Shown here: one piece after another, positions 1-5,607 of the stretch
Layout of the letters: every line of letters starts with the position of its first letter
Position numbering within the stretch: position 1 is the stretch's first letter
Assembly: GCA_017556895.1 (NCBI GenBank)
Contig: JAFYLX010000191.1
Coordinates: forward strand, 1 to 5,607
Source: Bacillota bacterium
Lineage (GTDB): Bacteria; Bacillota_A; Clostridia; Peptostreptococcales; Anaerovoracaceae
Reading direction: 5' to 3'
Length of the DNA: 5,607 bases
Made by a program: the position numbers and the translations under genes
Notes under the pieces: model-generated
What the model was told of the DNA's origin: nothing
Seen by the model: only the letters and a program-made list of their open reading frames with translations
The model's database searches: none

Positions 1-609
1 TACTTCGTCAGCGATGATCCATAAGTCGTGTTCTTCAGCGATGTCAGCGATTAACTGCATTTCTTCCATAGTAAGAACTGTACCAGTTGGGTTACCAGGG
101 TTGATGCAGCAGATAGCCTTAGTCTTTTCTGTGATTAATGGAACGATCTGTTCTCTCTTAGCATAGTGGTATCCATCTTCTGCAGAAGTTGTGATAGGAA
201 CTACCTTACCACCAGCAGCCTTAGCGAATGTGTTGTAGTTTGTGTAGAATGGTTCAGCAAGTAATACTTCATCGCCTTCGTTTAATAATGCTGTGAAGAT
301 CATTGTTAAAGCTTCGGAACCACCAGTTGTGATGATCATGTCGCCTCTTTCAACGTCCATGTTGTAGTTCTTGAAGTAATCGATTACAGCATCCTGAAGA
401 ACTGGAAGACCACCGGATTCAGCGTAAGCGATAACCTTTGGTTCATAACCTCTGATAGCTTCCATGAAGCATTCAGGAGTTTCAACGTCAGGCTGACCGA
501 TGTTTAAGTGGTAAACTTTCTTACCAGCATCTTTAGTCTTCTGAGCGATTGGGTTGAATCTTCTAATTGGAGAAAACTGCATTTCTTCAACTTTGTTTGA
601 TAATTTCAT
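1..609 (-). CDS. class I PLP-dependent aminotransferase, N-terminal 203 residues (3' end outside window)
   Basis: Transfers an amino group between an amino acid and a 2-oxo acid using pyridoxal phosphate; a cytoplasmic fold-type I enzyme of the aspartate/aromatic aminotransferase group. The ATG at 609 opens a frame that runs off the window at position 1, so the PLP-lysine half is not seen. Visible family motifs: NIGQPD at residues 36-41 (substrate carboxylate side), TTGGSEAL at 94-101 (PLP phosphate region), EPFYTNY at 119-125 (aromatic over the cofactor ring), NPGNPTG at 170-176 (Asn173 to the PLP hydroxyl), and IADEV at 199-203, whose Asp should pair with the pyridine nitrogen. The 'HLNIGQPD' form is common in clostridial and Bacteroides proteins annotated simply as aminotransferases, so the substrate cannot be fixed. 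Codon use is strongly biased (17 ATC, 1 ATT, 0 ATA; 10 AAC, 0 AAT), implying high expression. It follows tlyA after 40 nt. Confidence 0.95.
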   Translation of the reverse strand, partial: MKLSNKVEEMQFSPIRRFNPIAQKTKDAGKKVYHLNIGQPDVETPECFMEAIRGYEPKVIAYAESGGLPVLQDAVIDYFKNYNMDVERGDMIITTGGSEALTMIFTALLNEGDEVLLAEPFYTNYNTFAKAAGGKVVPITTSAEDGYHYAKREQIVPLITEKTKAICCINPGNPTGTVLTMEEMQLIADIAEEHDLWIIADEV

Positions 610-618
610 TTCTTTTGT

Positions 619-625
619 CTCCTTT
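619..625 (-). promoter_or_regulatory. Shine-Dalgarno of the aminotransferase gene
   Basis: AAAGGAG on the minus strand, 9 nt before the ATG at 609. It fixes the start of the aminotransferase and is a strong site, in line with the gene's biased codon use. Confidence 0.85.
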
Positions 626-649
626 GATTTACTAATACTTACTTTAGTT

Positions 650-1468
650 TTATTCTAACTCCTCGTGGGAGGTGTTAACAACGTCTGTTATTTTTAAGAA
701 TTCTGGGTCAAATTCCTCACCCTTTTCAATCTTGCCGTCGATGTATAAAAGGTACTCAATATTACCCTTTGCACCAGTCACTGGACTGTAGGTAAATCCT
801 GCAGGTTTAAGCCCACTCTCAACTGCATATTTTACCACATTTTCGGCTACTTGTATATGGACATTTTTGTCTCTTACTATACCTTTTTTGCCAACTTGTT
901 CTCTTCCGGCTTCAAACTGCGGTTTAACAAGACAAACAAGTTTGCCGTTTTCCTTTAATAGGTCTGAAGCCACTGGGAAAACTAGCTTTAAAGATATAAA
1001 TGATACATCAATGCTGATGAAGTCAAGAGGTTCTATAGTGTCTTTATCGATGTAACGAATATTACATTTTTCCATATTGACTACTCGTTCATCGATTCTA
1101 AGCTTATAGTCTAACTGACCATAGCCAACGTCTACAGCGTATACCTTGGAAGCCCCATTTTGAAGCATACAGTCAGTAAAACCGCCCGTAGAAGCACCGA
1201 TGTCCATACATACCGCATCCTTTAAGTCGATTGAATCCCAAAGTTTCATTGATTTTTCAAGCTTTAGGCCACCTCTACTTACGTAAGGACAAATATTATC
1301 TTTTACAAGGATATTAGCTTCTGTATCAACCATTGTTCCAGCTTTGTCGAAACGTTCACCGTCTACAAAAACAATTCCGGCCATGATGGAAGCTTTTGCC
1401 TTTTCTCTAGAAGAAAAATAACCCTTTTCTACCAGAAGTACGTCTAGTCTCTCTTTCAATTTCTTCAT
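650..1468 (-). CDS. tlyA: TlyA-family rRNA (cytidine-2'-O)-methyltransferase with S4 domain
   Basis: 272 aa, the usual TlyA length. Characterised TlyA proteins use S-adenosylmethionine to 2'-O-methylate cytidines of 16S and/or 23S rRNA at the subunit interface; the older label 'hemolysin' is misleading. Residues about 6-60 form the S4 RNA-binding domain (RLDVLLVEKGYFSSREKAK, then FVDGE). Residues 60-245 form an FtsJ/RrmJ-like methyltransferase: SAM motif I DIGASTGGFTDC at 89-100, AVDVGYGQLD at 111-120, and the catalytic K-D-K-E set visible as Lys69, Asp154 (SIDVSF), Lys182 (LVKPQFE) and Glu238 (GNIEYL). The ATG at 1468 is required to keep the whole S4 domain, and it lies 62 nt inside dxs in another frame. 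The position after xseA-xseB-ispA-dxs matches Bacillus yqxC. Codon use is unselected (5 ATA, 6 ATT, 8 ATC). Whether it targets 16S, 23S or both cannot be read from sequence. Confidence 0.95.
   Translation of the reverse strand: MKKLKERLDVLLVEKGYFSSREKAKASIMAGIVFVDGERFDKAGTMVDTEANILVKDNICPYVSRGGLKLEKSMKLWDSIDLKDAVCMDIGASTGGFTDCMLQNGASKVYAVDVGYGQLDYKLRIDERVVNMEKCNIRYIDKDTIEPLDFISIDVSFISLKLVFPVASDLLKENGKLVCLVKPQFEAGREQVGKKGIVRDKNVHIQVAENVVKYAVESGLKPAGFTYSPVTGAKGNIEYLLYIDGKIEKGEEFDPEFLKITDVVNTSHEELE
652..681 (-). promoter_or_regulatory. candidate sigma-A promoter for the aminotransferase gene
   Basis: On the minus strand TTGTTA (681-676, 4 of 6 matches to TTGACA) is followed after 18 nt by TAGAAT (657-652, 5 of 6 matches to TATAAT). 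Transcription would start near 645 and give a leader of about 36 nt containing the Shine-Dalgarno. The site lies in the last codons of tlyA. Separate transcription would explain why the downstream gene looks highly expressed. This is a consensus match read by eye in AT-rich DNA, so it remains a prediction. Confidence 0.35.
656..677. repeat. imperfect inverted repeat at the end of tlyA, possible operator or RNA hairpin
   Basis: On the plus strand the arms TAACTCCTC (656-664) and GAGGTGTTA (669-677) are complementary at 8 of 9 positions, with a single T-T mismatch and a GTGG loop. It encodes part of the TlyA C-terminus and falls almost exactly between the -35 and -10 hexamers of the candidate promoter. 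No run of T follows on the minus strand, so it is not an intrinsic terminator for tlyA. It could bind a dimeric regulator, fold in the tlyA mRNA, or be chance. Confidence 0.35.
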
Positions 1469-3305
1469 ATATCCTTTCTGTGATTTTTTCAGGTGTTAAA
1501 CCGTATCTTTCAAGTAATTGTTCTACGCTGCCCTGAGGGATAAATTCGTCAGGCCATGCGAAGTTCATAACCTTTGTAGGTTTATCCGCTAGATATGCGG
1601 CCATCTGATGACCAAATCCTCCGATAATTGTATTATCTTCGATTGTGATGACATAGTCAGGTAGATTGTTTTCATCAAGGGCTGTAGTATCTAAAGGTTT
1701 TACACAAGTAACGTCTACAAGACCAGCATTTATGCCGTTTTCTGCAAGTAGTTCTTTTACCTTTTGTCCGCATTCGAACATTTTACCGCATGCCCAGATG
1801 TCAAATTTTGCCTGAGGCGCTATTCTTATATTCTTACAGTCGTAAGTTGACGTAATATTTTTATCGTAATCACTTGTACCTCTTGGATATCTAATAGCGA
1901 TAGGCTTGTTTGCTTTTAGTGCATATTGAAGCATTGACTGAAGCTGATTAGCATCCTTAGGAGTTAATACTTCTATATTCGGCATTGATGATAAATATGA
2001 TAGGTCATATATACCGTGATGTGTTTCTCCATCAGCTCCTACGCAACCTGCCCTGTCTAAAGCGAATACAACAGGTAGATTTTGCATACATACATCCTGT
2101 ATTATCTGGTCGTATGAACGCTGTAGGAATGAAGAGTAGATTGCTACAACTGGCTTCATTCCGCCCTTTGCAAGACCTGCGGCAAAGGAAACTGCGTGCT
2201 CTTCGGCAATTCCAACGTCAAATAGTCTATTTGGGAATTTCTTTGCAAATGGTCCAAGGCCAGTGGCGTCGCACATAGCTGCGGTAATCGCAACTACCTT
2301 TGGATCCTTCTCTGCTTCTTCTAACATGAATTCACCGAATAAAGCTGAGAATGATTTCTTGTCAGATTTGCTTAATAGTGCGCCAGTAGTCTTATCAAAA
2401 GGTGCGATTCCGTGGAACTTTCCAGGGTTATTTTCGGCATTTCTGTAGCCTTTACCCTTCTTAGTAATCACATGAATTAGCACCGGCTCGTTTAAACCCT
2501 TGGCCTTTAGTAATGCATCTGATAATTCGTTCAAATTGTGCCCGTTAATAGGACCGAAATATGTGAAGCCTAGTTCTTCGAATAGGATTCCGTTACCCAT
2601 CATCGTATATTTTACGTCGTTTTTGAAGACTGCTAAACCGTGAGCAAGACTTTCACCGACACTTGGTAACTTGCCAATTTTTGTTTTAACGAAGTTCTTT
2701 GCTCTTAAGTAACCTTGAGAAGTTCTTAAGTTGCCAAGATATTTAGACATACTGCCTGTATTTGGAGATATAGACATCCCATTGTCGTTTAGAATAACGA
2801 TAACCTTAGAATGGCTGTCTCCAATGTTGTTAAGGGCCTCATAAGCCATGCCACCTGTAAAGGAACCATCTCCAATTACTGCGATAACCTCGTTCTTTTC
2901 TCCCTTCAAATCTCTTGCTGCAGCAAGTCCTGCCGCGGCAGAAATAGAAACGCTACTATGACCTGTATCGTAGATATCGTGTTCGCTTTCTTTAGCCTTA
3001 GGAAAACCGCTTAGGCCGTCTAATTTTCTTAAAGTATCAAATTCGCTGGCTCTACCAGTCAATATTTTGTGTACGTATGCCTGATGGCCAACATCCCAAA
3101 TAATTTTATCTTTAGGGCTGTCAAAGTACTTGTGTAGTGCCAAGCTTAGCTCTACTACGCCAAGGTTTGAAGCCAAATGTCCCCCGTTAGTGGCAACTTT
3201 GTCTATAAGGAATTCTCTGATGGAATATGATAATAATTCCATTTCTTCTATAGACATAGCCTTTAAATCTTCAGGGAAATTATAGTCTAATAAATTTCTT
3301 TTCAT
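1407..3305 (-). CDS. dxs: 1-deoxy-D-xylulose-5-phosphate synthase
   Basis: 632 aa. Condenses pyruvate with glyceraldehyde 3-phosphate to give DXP and CO2, the first step of the MEP isoprenoid pathway; it uses thiamine diphosphate and Mg2+ in the cytoplasm. Domains in order: TPP-binding transketolase-like domain (about 1-300) with His43 (NGGHLASNLGVVELS), GDGSFTGG at 145-152 and NDN at 173-175 forming the GDG-NDN metal/diphosphate motif; pyrimidine-binding domain (about 315-480) with GIAEEHAVSFAAG, where Glu368 is the cofactor-activating acid, GETHHG around His429, and RYPRG at 472-476; C-terminal transketolase domain (about 490-615). The ATG at 3305 is chosen because the protein then begins with the typical KRNLLDYNFPEDLK, has a Shine-Dalgarno, and starts 10 nt after ispA. 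The frame stays open further upstream, but those 45 codons lie inside ispA. The last 20 residues, ending in GLFFF, lie in the overlap with tlyA. Confidence 0.97.
   Translation of the reverse strand: MKRNLLDYNFPEDLKAMSIEEMELLSYSIREFLIDKVATNGGHLASNLGVVELSLALHKYFDSPKDKIIWDVGHQAYVHKILTGRASEFDTLRKLDGLSGFPKAKESEHDIYDTGHSSVSISAAAGLAAARDLKGEKNEVIAVIGDGSFTGGMAYEALNNIGDSHSKVIVILNDNGMSISPNTGSMSKYLGNLRTSQGYLRAKNFVKTKIGKLPSVGESLAHGLAVFKNDVKYTMMGNGILFEELGFTYFGPINGHNLNELSDALLKAKGLNEPVLIHVITKKGKGYRNAENNPGKFHGIAPFDKTTGALLSKSDKKSFSALFGEFMLEEAEKDPKVVAITAAMCDATGLGPFAKKFPNRLFDVGIAEEHAVSFAAGLAKGGMKPVVAIYSSFLQRSYDQIIQDVCMQNLPVVFALDRAGCVGADGETHHGIYDLSYLSSMPNIEVLTPKDANQLQSMLQYALKANKPIAIRYPRGTSDYDKNITSTYDCKNIRIAPQAKFDIWACGKMFECGQKVKELLAENGINAGLVDVTCVKPLDTTALDENNLPDYVITIEDNTIIGGFGHQMAAYLADKPTKVMNFAWPDEFIPQGSVEQLLERYGLTPEKITERIYEEIERETRRTSGRKGLFFF
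1472..1477 (-). promoter_or_regulatory. Shine-Dalgarno of tlyA inside dxs
   Basis: AAAGGA on the minus strand, only 3 nt before the ATG at 1468, within the dxs codons for Glu-Arg-Ile. The spacing is short. Because ribosomes finishing dxs pass through it, tlyA translation is probably coupled to that of dxs. No later start would preserve the S4 domain. Confidence 0.6.
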
Positions 3306-3312
3306 AATCTCA

Positions 3313-3317
3313 TCCTT
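3313..3317 (-). promoter_or_regulatory. Shine-Dalgarno of dxs, overlapping the ispA stop
   Basis: AAGGA on the minus strand, 7 nt before the ATG at 3305. It shares bases with the TAA stop of ispA (3318-3316), which supports translational coupling. It decides against the 45-codon longer dxs reading, which would begin deep in ispA. Confidence 0.7.
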
Positions 3318-4209
3318 AATTTGTACGATTTTCGAGTTCGGCAACCAAATTGCTAAAGAACTCAGCATTATCGTAATAGTGTTCAATTGATTCTTGGGCT
3401 GTTGTAGTAAGTTCATGAAGTCTTGCTTTTGCTGCTTCAAGCCCGTTTATAGAAATATATGTATTTTTGTTCTGTTTTTGATCTGAACCTGCTTCCTTAC
3501 CCAGTTCTTCAGTAGTTCCGATTACATCTAAAATGTCATCTAAAATCTGGAAAGCTAATCCTAAATTTTCCCCATACTTAGTAAAATCATCTAGCATTTC
3601 AGGAGTAGCATTGCCTAGGTAAAGACCAGCTTTGATGGCTGCTGTAAACAAGGCACCTGTTTTATTTAAATGGATGTATTCTAGCAATTCGTTTGACGCT
3701 GGTGCATTCTCTGCTTCCATGTCGGAAACTTGACCGGCAATCATGCCTCTACAACCTGCACCCTTGGCAATTTCATTGCATGCTTTAATTCTTTTTTTGA
3801 TCTTTTCAGGCTCATCAAAGTATAGCATCATGTCCTTTGTAATAGCCTCAAATGCACAGTTTAAAAGCCCATCACCAGCTAAAATAGCTAGAGCTTCACC
3901 ATAAACTTTGTGATTTGTAGGTAGTCCACGTCTTAAATCGTCATTATCCATAGCCGGTAAATCGTCATGAATAAGGGAATATGTGTGGATATATTCGATA
4001 GCACAGGCATAAGGAAGCGCTTCCATAACATTTCCGCCTGCGAACTCACATGCAGCTAGCAGCATTACGGGTCTAACTCTTTTTCCGCCAGCCAATAAAC
4101 TATATTTCATTGATTCGTATAAAGATATGCTCTTGTTGTCAATGTTCGGAATAAAGTCCATTAAATGTTCGTCAACCAAAGCCTTATACTCGTCATAAGT
4201 TCTGTCCAT
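3316..4209 (-). CDS. ispA: polyprenyl synthetase, farnesyl diphosphate synthase type
   Basis: 297 aa, normal for bacterial short-chain prenyl synthases. It condenses dimethylallyl or geranyl diphosphate with isopentenyl diphosphate, giving mainly the C15 product that feeds undecaprenyl and quinone synthesis. All-helical fold with GGKRVRP at 41-47 (diphosphate binding), the first aspartate-rich motif DDLPAMD at 82-88 followed by NDDLRRG, KTGALF at 183-188, and the second aspartate-rich motif DDILD at 224-228. The two-residue insertion in the first motif (DDxxxxD) is the bacterial FPP/GGPP pattern. Tyr77, five residues before the first Asp, fits a C15 product, but geranylgeranyl synthesis is not excluded. 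The ATG at 4209 has AGGAGG at 4225-4220, 10 nt upstream, formed by the last xseB codons. The gene follows xseB by 5 nt and precedes dxs by 10 nt, so the first MEP enzyme and this later prenyl-chain enzyme are made together. Confidence 0.95.
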   Translation of the reverse strand: MDRTYDEYKALVDEHLMDFIPNIDNKSISLYESMKYSLLAGGKRVRPVMLLAACEFAGGNVMEALPYACAIEYIHTYSLIHDDLPAMDNDDLRRGLPTNHKVYGEALAILAGDGLLNCAFEAITKDMMLYFDEPEKIKKRIKACNEIAKGAGCRGMIAGQVSDMEAENAPASNELLEYIHLNKTGALFTAAIKAGLYLGNATPEMLDDFTKYGENLGLAFQILDDILDVIGTTEELGKEAGSDQKQNKNTYISINGLEAAKARLHELTTTAQESIEHYYDNAEFFSNLVAELENRTN

Positions 4210-4214
4210 TATGT

Positions 4215-4397
4215 CTATGCCTCCTCTCTCTTGATAACTTCTATACTCTGTTTGGCATTACTTAGGATTTCATTGCACTTTTTATAACAGATTATGCCCT
4301 CTTCGTAGCATTTGATAGCATCTTCAAGGCTAGTGTCTTCACGTCTAATTTTGTCTGTCATCTCTTCTAGTTTTTTTAAGGATTCTTCAAAGCTCAA
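4215..4397 (-). CDS. xseB: exodeoxyribonuclease VII small subunit
   Basis: About 60 aa. XseB binds the helical arm of XseA in multiple copies and is needed for a working exonuclease VII, which degrades single-stranded DNA from both ends. The sequence SFEESLKKLEEMTDKIR, then a second helix beginning at SLEDAIKCYEEG, is the two-helix XseB hairpin: entirely charged and helical, no signal peptide. Start choice: TTG at 4397 lies 9 nt after a perfect AAAGGAGG, whereas the GTG at 4406 directly abuts that site with no spacing. The GTG would add Met-Asn-Lys and make an 8-nt overlap with xseA. An ATG at 4448 would make 77 aa, but its extra 14 residues are out-of-frame xseA sequence unlike XseB. The identity is firm; the exact start is less so. 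The gene ends 5 nt before ispA, and its last codons supply the ispA ribosome binding site. Confidence 0.9.
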   Translation of the reverse strand: MSFEESLKKLEEMTDKIRREDTSLEDAIKCYEEGIICYKKCNEILSNAKQSIEVIKREEA

Positions 4398-4398
4398 C

Positions 4399-5544
4399 TT
4401 ATTCACCCTCCTTTGTAATGTTTGAAACGGAAAACTGTACCCAGCCATCCTTAAGATGAACCCTATATACAGAACCGTCGGTTATATTTTCAATAGAGGA
4501 AATGACTTTCCCCTCGTTGTTTTCTAAAATTGCATAACCCTTTGACAAGATATTTGAAGGGTTATTTTCTTCAAGACTTAAAAGACACTGATCTAGCCTA
4601 TGCTGAAGCTTATCAATTCTTCTAAGCAAAATCTGGCCCATTTCGTTAACATATTTATCGCATAATAGAGCTGAATATGTTACTTTGCTGTTTAAATCAG
4701 CAATCATACTCTCTTTTAGGGCGTTAATTCTATCTAGGATTAGTTTGTCATCTGGAGTTGCCTTTTCGGCAGCAGCGGTTGGAGTCTCGGCTCTCAGGTC
4801 TGCGACGAAGTCACAAATTGTGAAGTCGATTTCATGACCTACAGCACTGATAATTGGAATCTCAGAGGCAAAAACCGCTCTTGCTAAGACTTCCTCGTTA
4901 AAAGCCCATAAATCCTCGGTAGAGCCACCTCCGCGCCCTACGATGAGAACATCCAAATCGCTGTAATTAGCGTTTATAAACTCAAGAGTTTTTGCGATAT
5001 CCCTTGCTGCTTCAGGGCCTTGAACTAATACTGGGAAGACCAGGACGTCAACTAATTGAGTCCTGCTCTTAATAATTTTGAGAATATCCCTTACGGCAGC
5101 GCCGGTTTCTGATGTAACGATGCCGATCCTTTTAGGAAACTTTGGGATAGGTTTCTTATATTTAGGGTCGAATAAACCCTCTTGGTCTAGTTTTTTCTTT
5201 AATAATTCGAAGGCCATGGACAGGTTACCCTCTCCGGCAACTTCAATACTTCTAACAAATAGGGTGTATGTACCGCCCTTTTTATATACGTTGATATATC
5301 CGTGAATAACTACCTCTAATCCATCACCTAACTGATAATTTAGGTTTTTTACATAAGTTGATGGCAGAAAACAGTTTATCTTGGAATTTTGGTCGATTAT
5401 GGAAAAGTATACATGACCTGTCTGATGAAACTTTAGGTTCGAAATTTCGCCTGTAACAGAAATATTACCAAGCAGTGGATCTGTCATGAGAACTCTGCTG
5501 ATATATTCATTAAGTTGTGTAACAGTTACAGGTCTTAAAGCCAT
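4399..5544 (-). CDS. xseA: exodeoxyribonuclease VII large subunit
   Basis: 381 aa. Catalytic subunit of exonuclease VII, which cuts single-stranded DNA from either end into oligonucleotides, in mismatch repair and damage processing. Domains: N-terminal OB-fold (about 5-105), starting VTQLNEYISRVL and containing GEISN at 32-36; catalytic domain (about 125-262) with VTSETGAAVRD at 143-153, GRGGGSTEDLWAFN at 203-216, AVGHEID at 234-240 and DLRAETPTAAAE at 249-260; a helical arm (about 264-328) that should carry XseB; and a C-terminal segment with GYAIL at 336-340 followed by the DG-containing beta strands. It is shorter than the E. coli and Bacillus subunits (about 450 aa), and the difference lies mainly in the helical arm. 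The ATG at 5544 has AGGAGG 9 nt upstream. It is the first complete gene of the operon here and is followed at once by xseB. Confidence 0.96.
   Translation of the reverse strand: MALRPVTVTQLNEYISRVLMTDPLLGNISVTGEISNLKFHQTGHVYFSIIDQNSKINCFLPSTYVKNLNYQLGDGLEVVIHGYINVYKKGGTYTLFVRSIEVAGEGNLSMAFELLKKKLDQEGLFDPKYKKPIPKFPKRIGIVTSETGAAVRDILKIIKSRTQLVDVLVFPVLVQGPEAARDIAKTLEFINANYSDLDVLIVGRGGGSTEDLWAFNEEVLARAVFASEIPIISAVGHEIDFTICDFVADLRAETPTAAAEKATPDDKLILDRINALKESMIADLNSKVTYSALLCDKYVNEMGQILLRRIDKLQHRLDQCLLSLEENNPSNILSKGYAILENNEGKVISSIENITDGSVYRVHLKDGWVQFSVSNITKEGE
4407..4414 (-). promoter_or_regulatory. Shine-Dalgarno of xseB
   Basis: AAAGGAGG on the minus strand, in the last codons of xseA (Lys-Glu-Gly). 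Spacing is 9 nt to TTG at 4397 and 0 nt to GTG at 4406, which favours the TTG start. The xseA stop TAA (4401-4399) lies between the site and the TTG, giving tight stop-start coupling. Confidence 0.75.
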
Positions 5545-5607
5545 ATATTCTTACCTCCTAGGAGTGCTATCCCTACAGCATTGTCTTGTGAGAGCTTTGC
5601 ATCTCCA
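5535..5607 (-). other. window edge upstream of xseA, possibly the 3' end of another gene
   Basis: Only 63 nt precede xseA. One minus-strand frame is open from the edge to a TAA at 5537-5535 and would overlap the xseA start by 10 nt; it contains a protein-like AVGIALLGG. Two other frames also stay open for part of the stretch, ending at 5573 and just before xseA. So short an open frame is expected by chance, and I recognise none of the three. In related genomes folD or nusB often lies here, but nothing visible matches their C-termini. No promoter is evident. Confidence 0.15.
5554..5559 (-). promoter_or_regulatory. Shine-Dalgarno of xseA
   Basis: AGGAGG on the minus strand, 9 nt before the ATG at 5544; it confirms the xseA start. 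It lies in a perfect 10-bp palindrome, CTCCTAGGAG (5555-5564), probably a by-product of the site itself. Confidence 0.85.

Noticed and set aside
656..677. Intrinsic terminator after tlyA
   Set aside because: The stem is short with a mismatch, lies inside the tlyA coding sequence, and is followed by GAATAAAACT rather than a T-run on the minus strand.
650..1468. TlyA as a hemolysin or toxin
   Set aside because: The S4 domain, SAM motif I and K-D-K-E set identify an RNA methyltransferase; there is no signal peptide or membrane segment.
3306..3440. A longer dxs starting at the ATG at 3440 (677 aa)
   Set aside because: The extra 45 residues are the ispA 3' end read in another frame. They do not resemble Dxs, and a good Shine-Dalgarno with the typical Dxs N-terminus sits at 3305.
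4398..4448. A longer xseB starting at the ATG at 4448 (77 aa)
   Set aside because: The extra N-terminal residues are xseA coding sequence in a shifted frame and do not look like XseB; the strong Shine-Dalgarno lies downstream of that ATG.
867..5305. Plus-strand open frames of 61-97 codons at 867-1055, 1985-2278, 2263-2448, 2811-3014 and 5078-5305
   Set aside because: Each lies wholly inside a well-recognised minus-strand gene (tlyA, dxs, xseA), and none encodes a recognisable domain. They are antisense shadows.
5555..5564. Perfect palindrome CTCCTAGGAG before xseA as a regulatory site
   Set aside because: It is explained by the Shine-Dalgarno AGGAGG plus a few matching bases; there is no loop for a hairpin and no extension beyond 10 bp.
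1..5607. A novel defence, mobile or CRISPR-like system
   Set aside because: Nearly all bases belong to six recognisable housekeeping or metabolic genes; there are no direct-repeat arrays, transposase motifs, attachment sites or unexplained large ORFs.

Overview
The window is an ordinary, densely packed stretch of a low-GC Gram-positive (Firmicutes) chromosome, most likely Clostridia. This rests on the AT-rich sequence, strong AGGAGG-type ribosome binding sites, and the order xseA-xseB-ispA-dxs-tlyA, which is the conserved order known from Bacillus and clostridia. I cannot name the species. Every gene lies on the minus strand, so transcription runs from high to low coordinates, and no stretch over 300 bases lacks a gene.

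In transcription order: xseA (5544-4399) and xseB (from about 4397 to 4215) encode the two subunits of exonuclease VII. ispA (4209-3316) encodes a farnesyl-diphosphate-type prenyl synthase. dxs (3305-1407) encodes 1-deoxy-D-xylulose-5-phosphate synthase, the entry enzyme of the MEP isoprenoid pathway. tlyA (1468-650) encodes an S4-domain rRNA 2'-O-methyltransferase. The last gene is the N-terminal 203 codons of a class I PLP-dependent aminotransferase (609 to beyond position 1).

The first five genes are separated by at most about 10 nt or overlap, so they should form one translationally coupled operon. It joins DNA-end processing, isoprenoid precursor synthesis (Dxs makes DXP; IspA condenses the C5 units into C15 or similar prenyl diphosphates) and ribosome modification. 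Dxs overlaps tlyA by 62 nt.

The aminotransferase is set apart. It has its own 40-nt leader, a strong Shine-Dalgarno, a candidate sigma-A promoter inside the end of tlyA, and a codon usage unlike its neighbour (all Asn AAC, nearly all Ile ATC, no ATA). This suggests a highly expressed, separately transcribed gene. The well-known Bacillus arrangement has argR/ahrC and recN at this position.

I see no mobile element, CRISPR array, tRNA or rRNA, frameshift or undescribed system. The points worth a second look are modest: the promoter with an inverted repeat in its spacer, the codon-bias switch, the long dxs/tlyA overlap, the xseB start, and the short helical arm of XseA.
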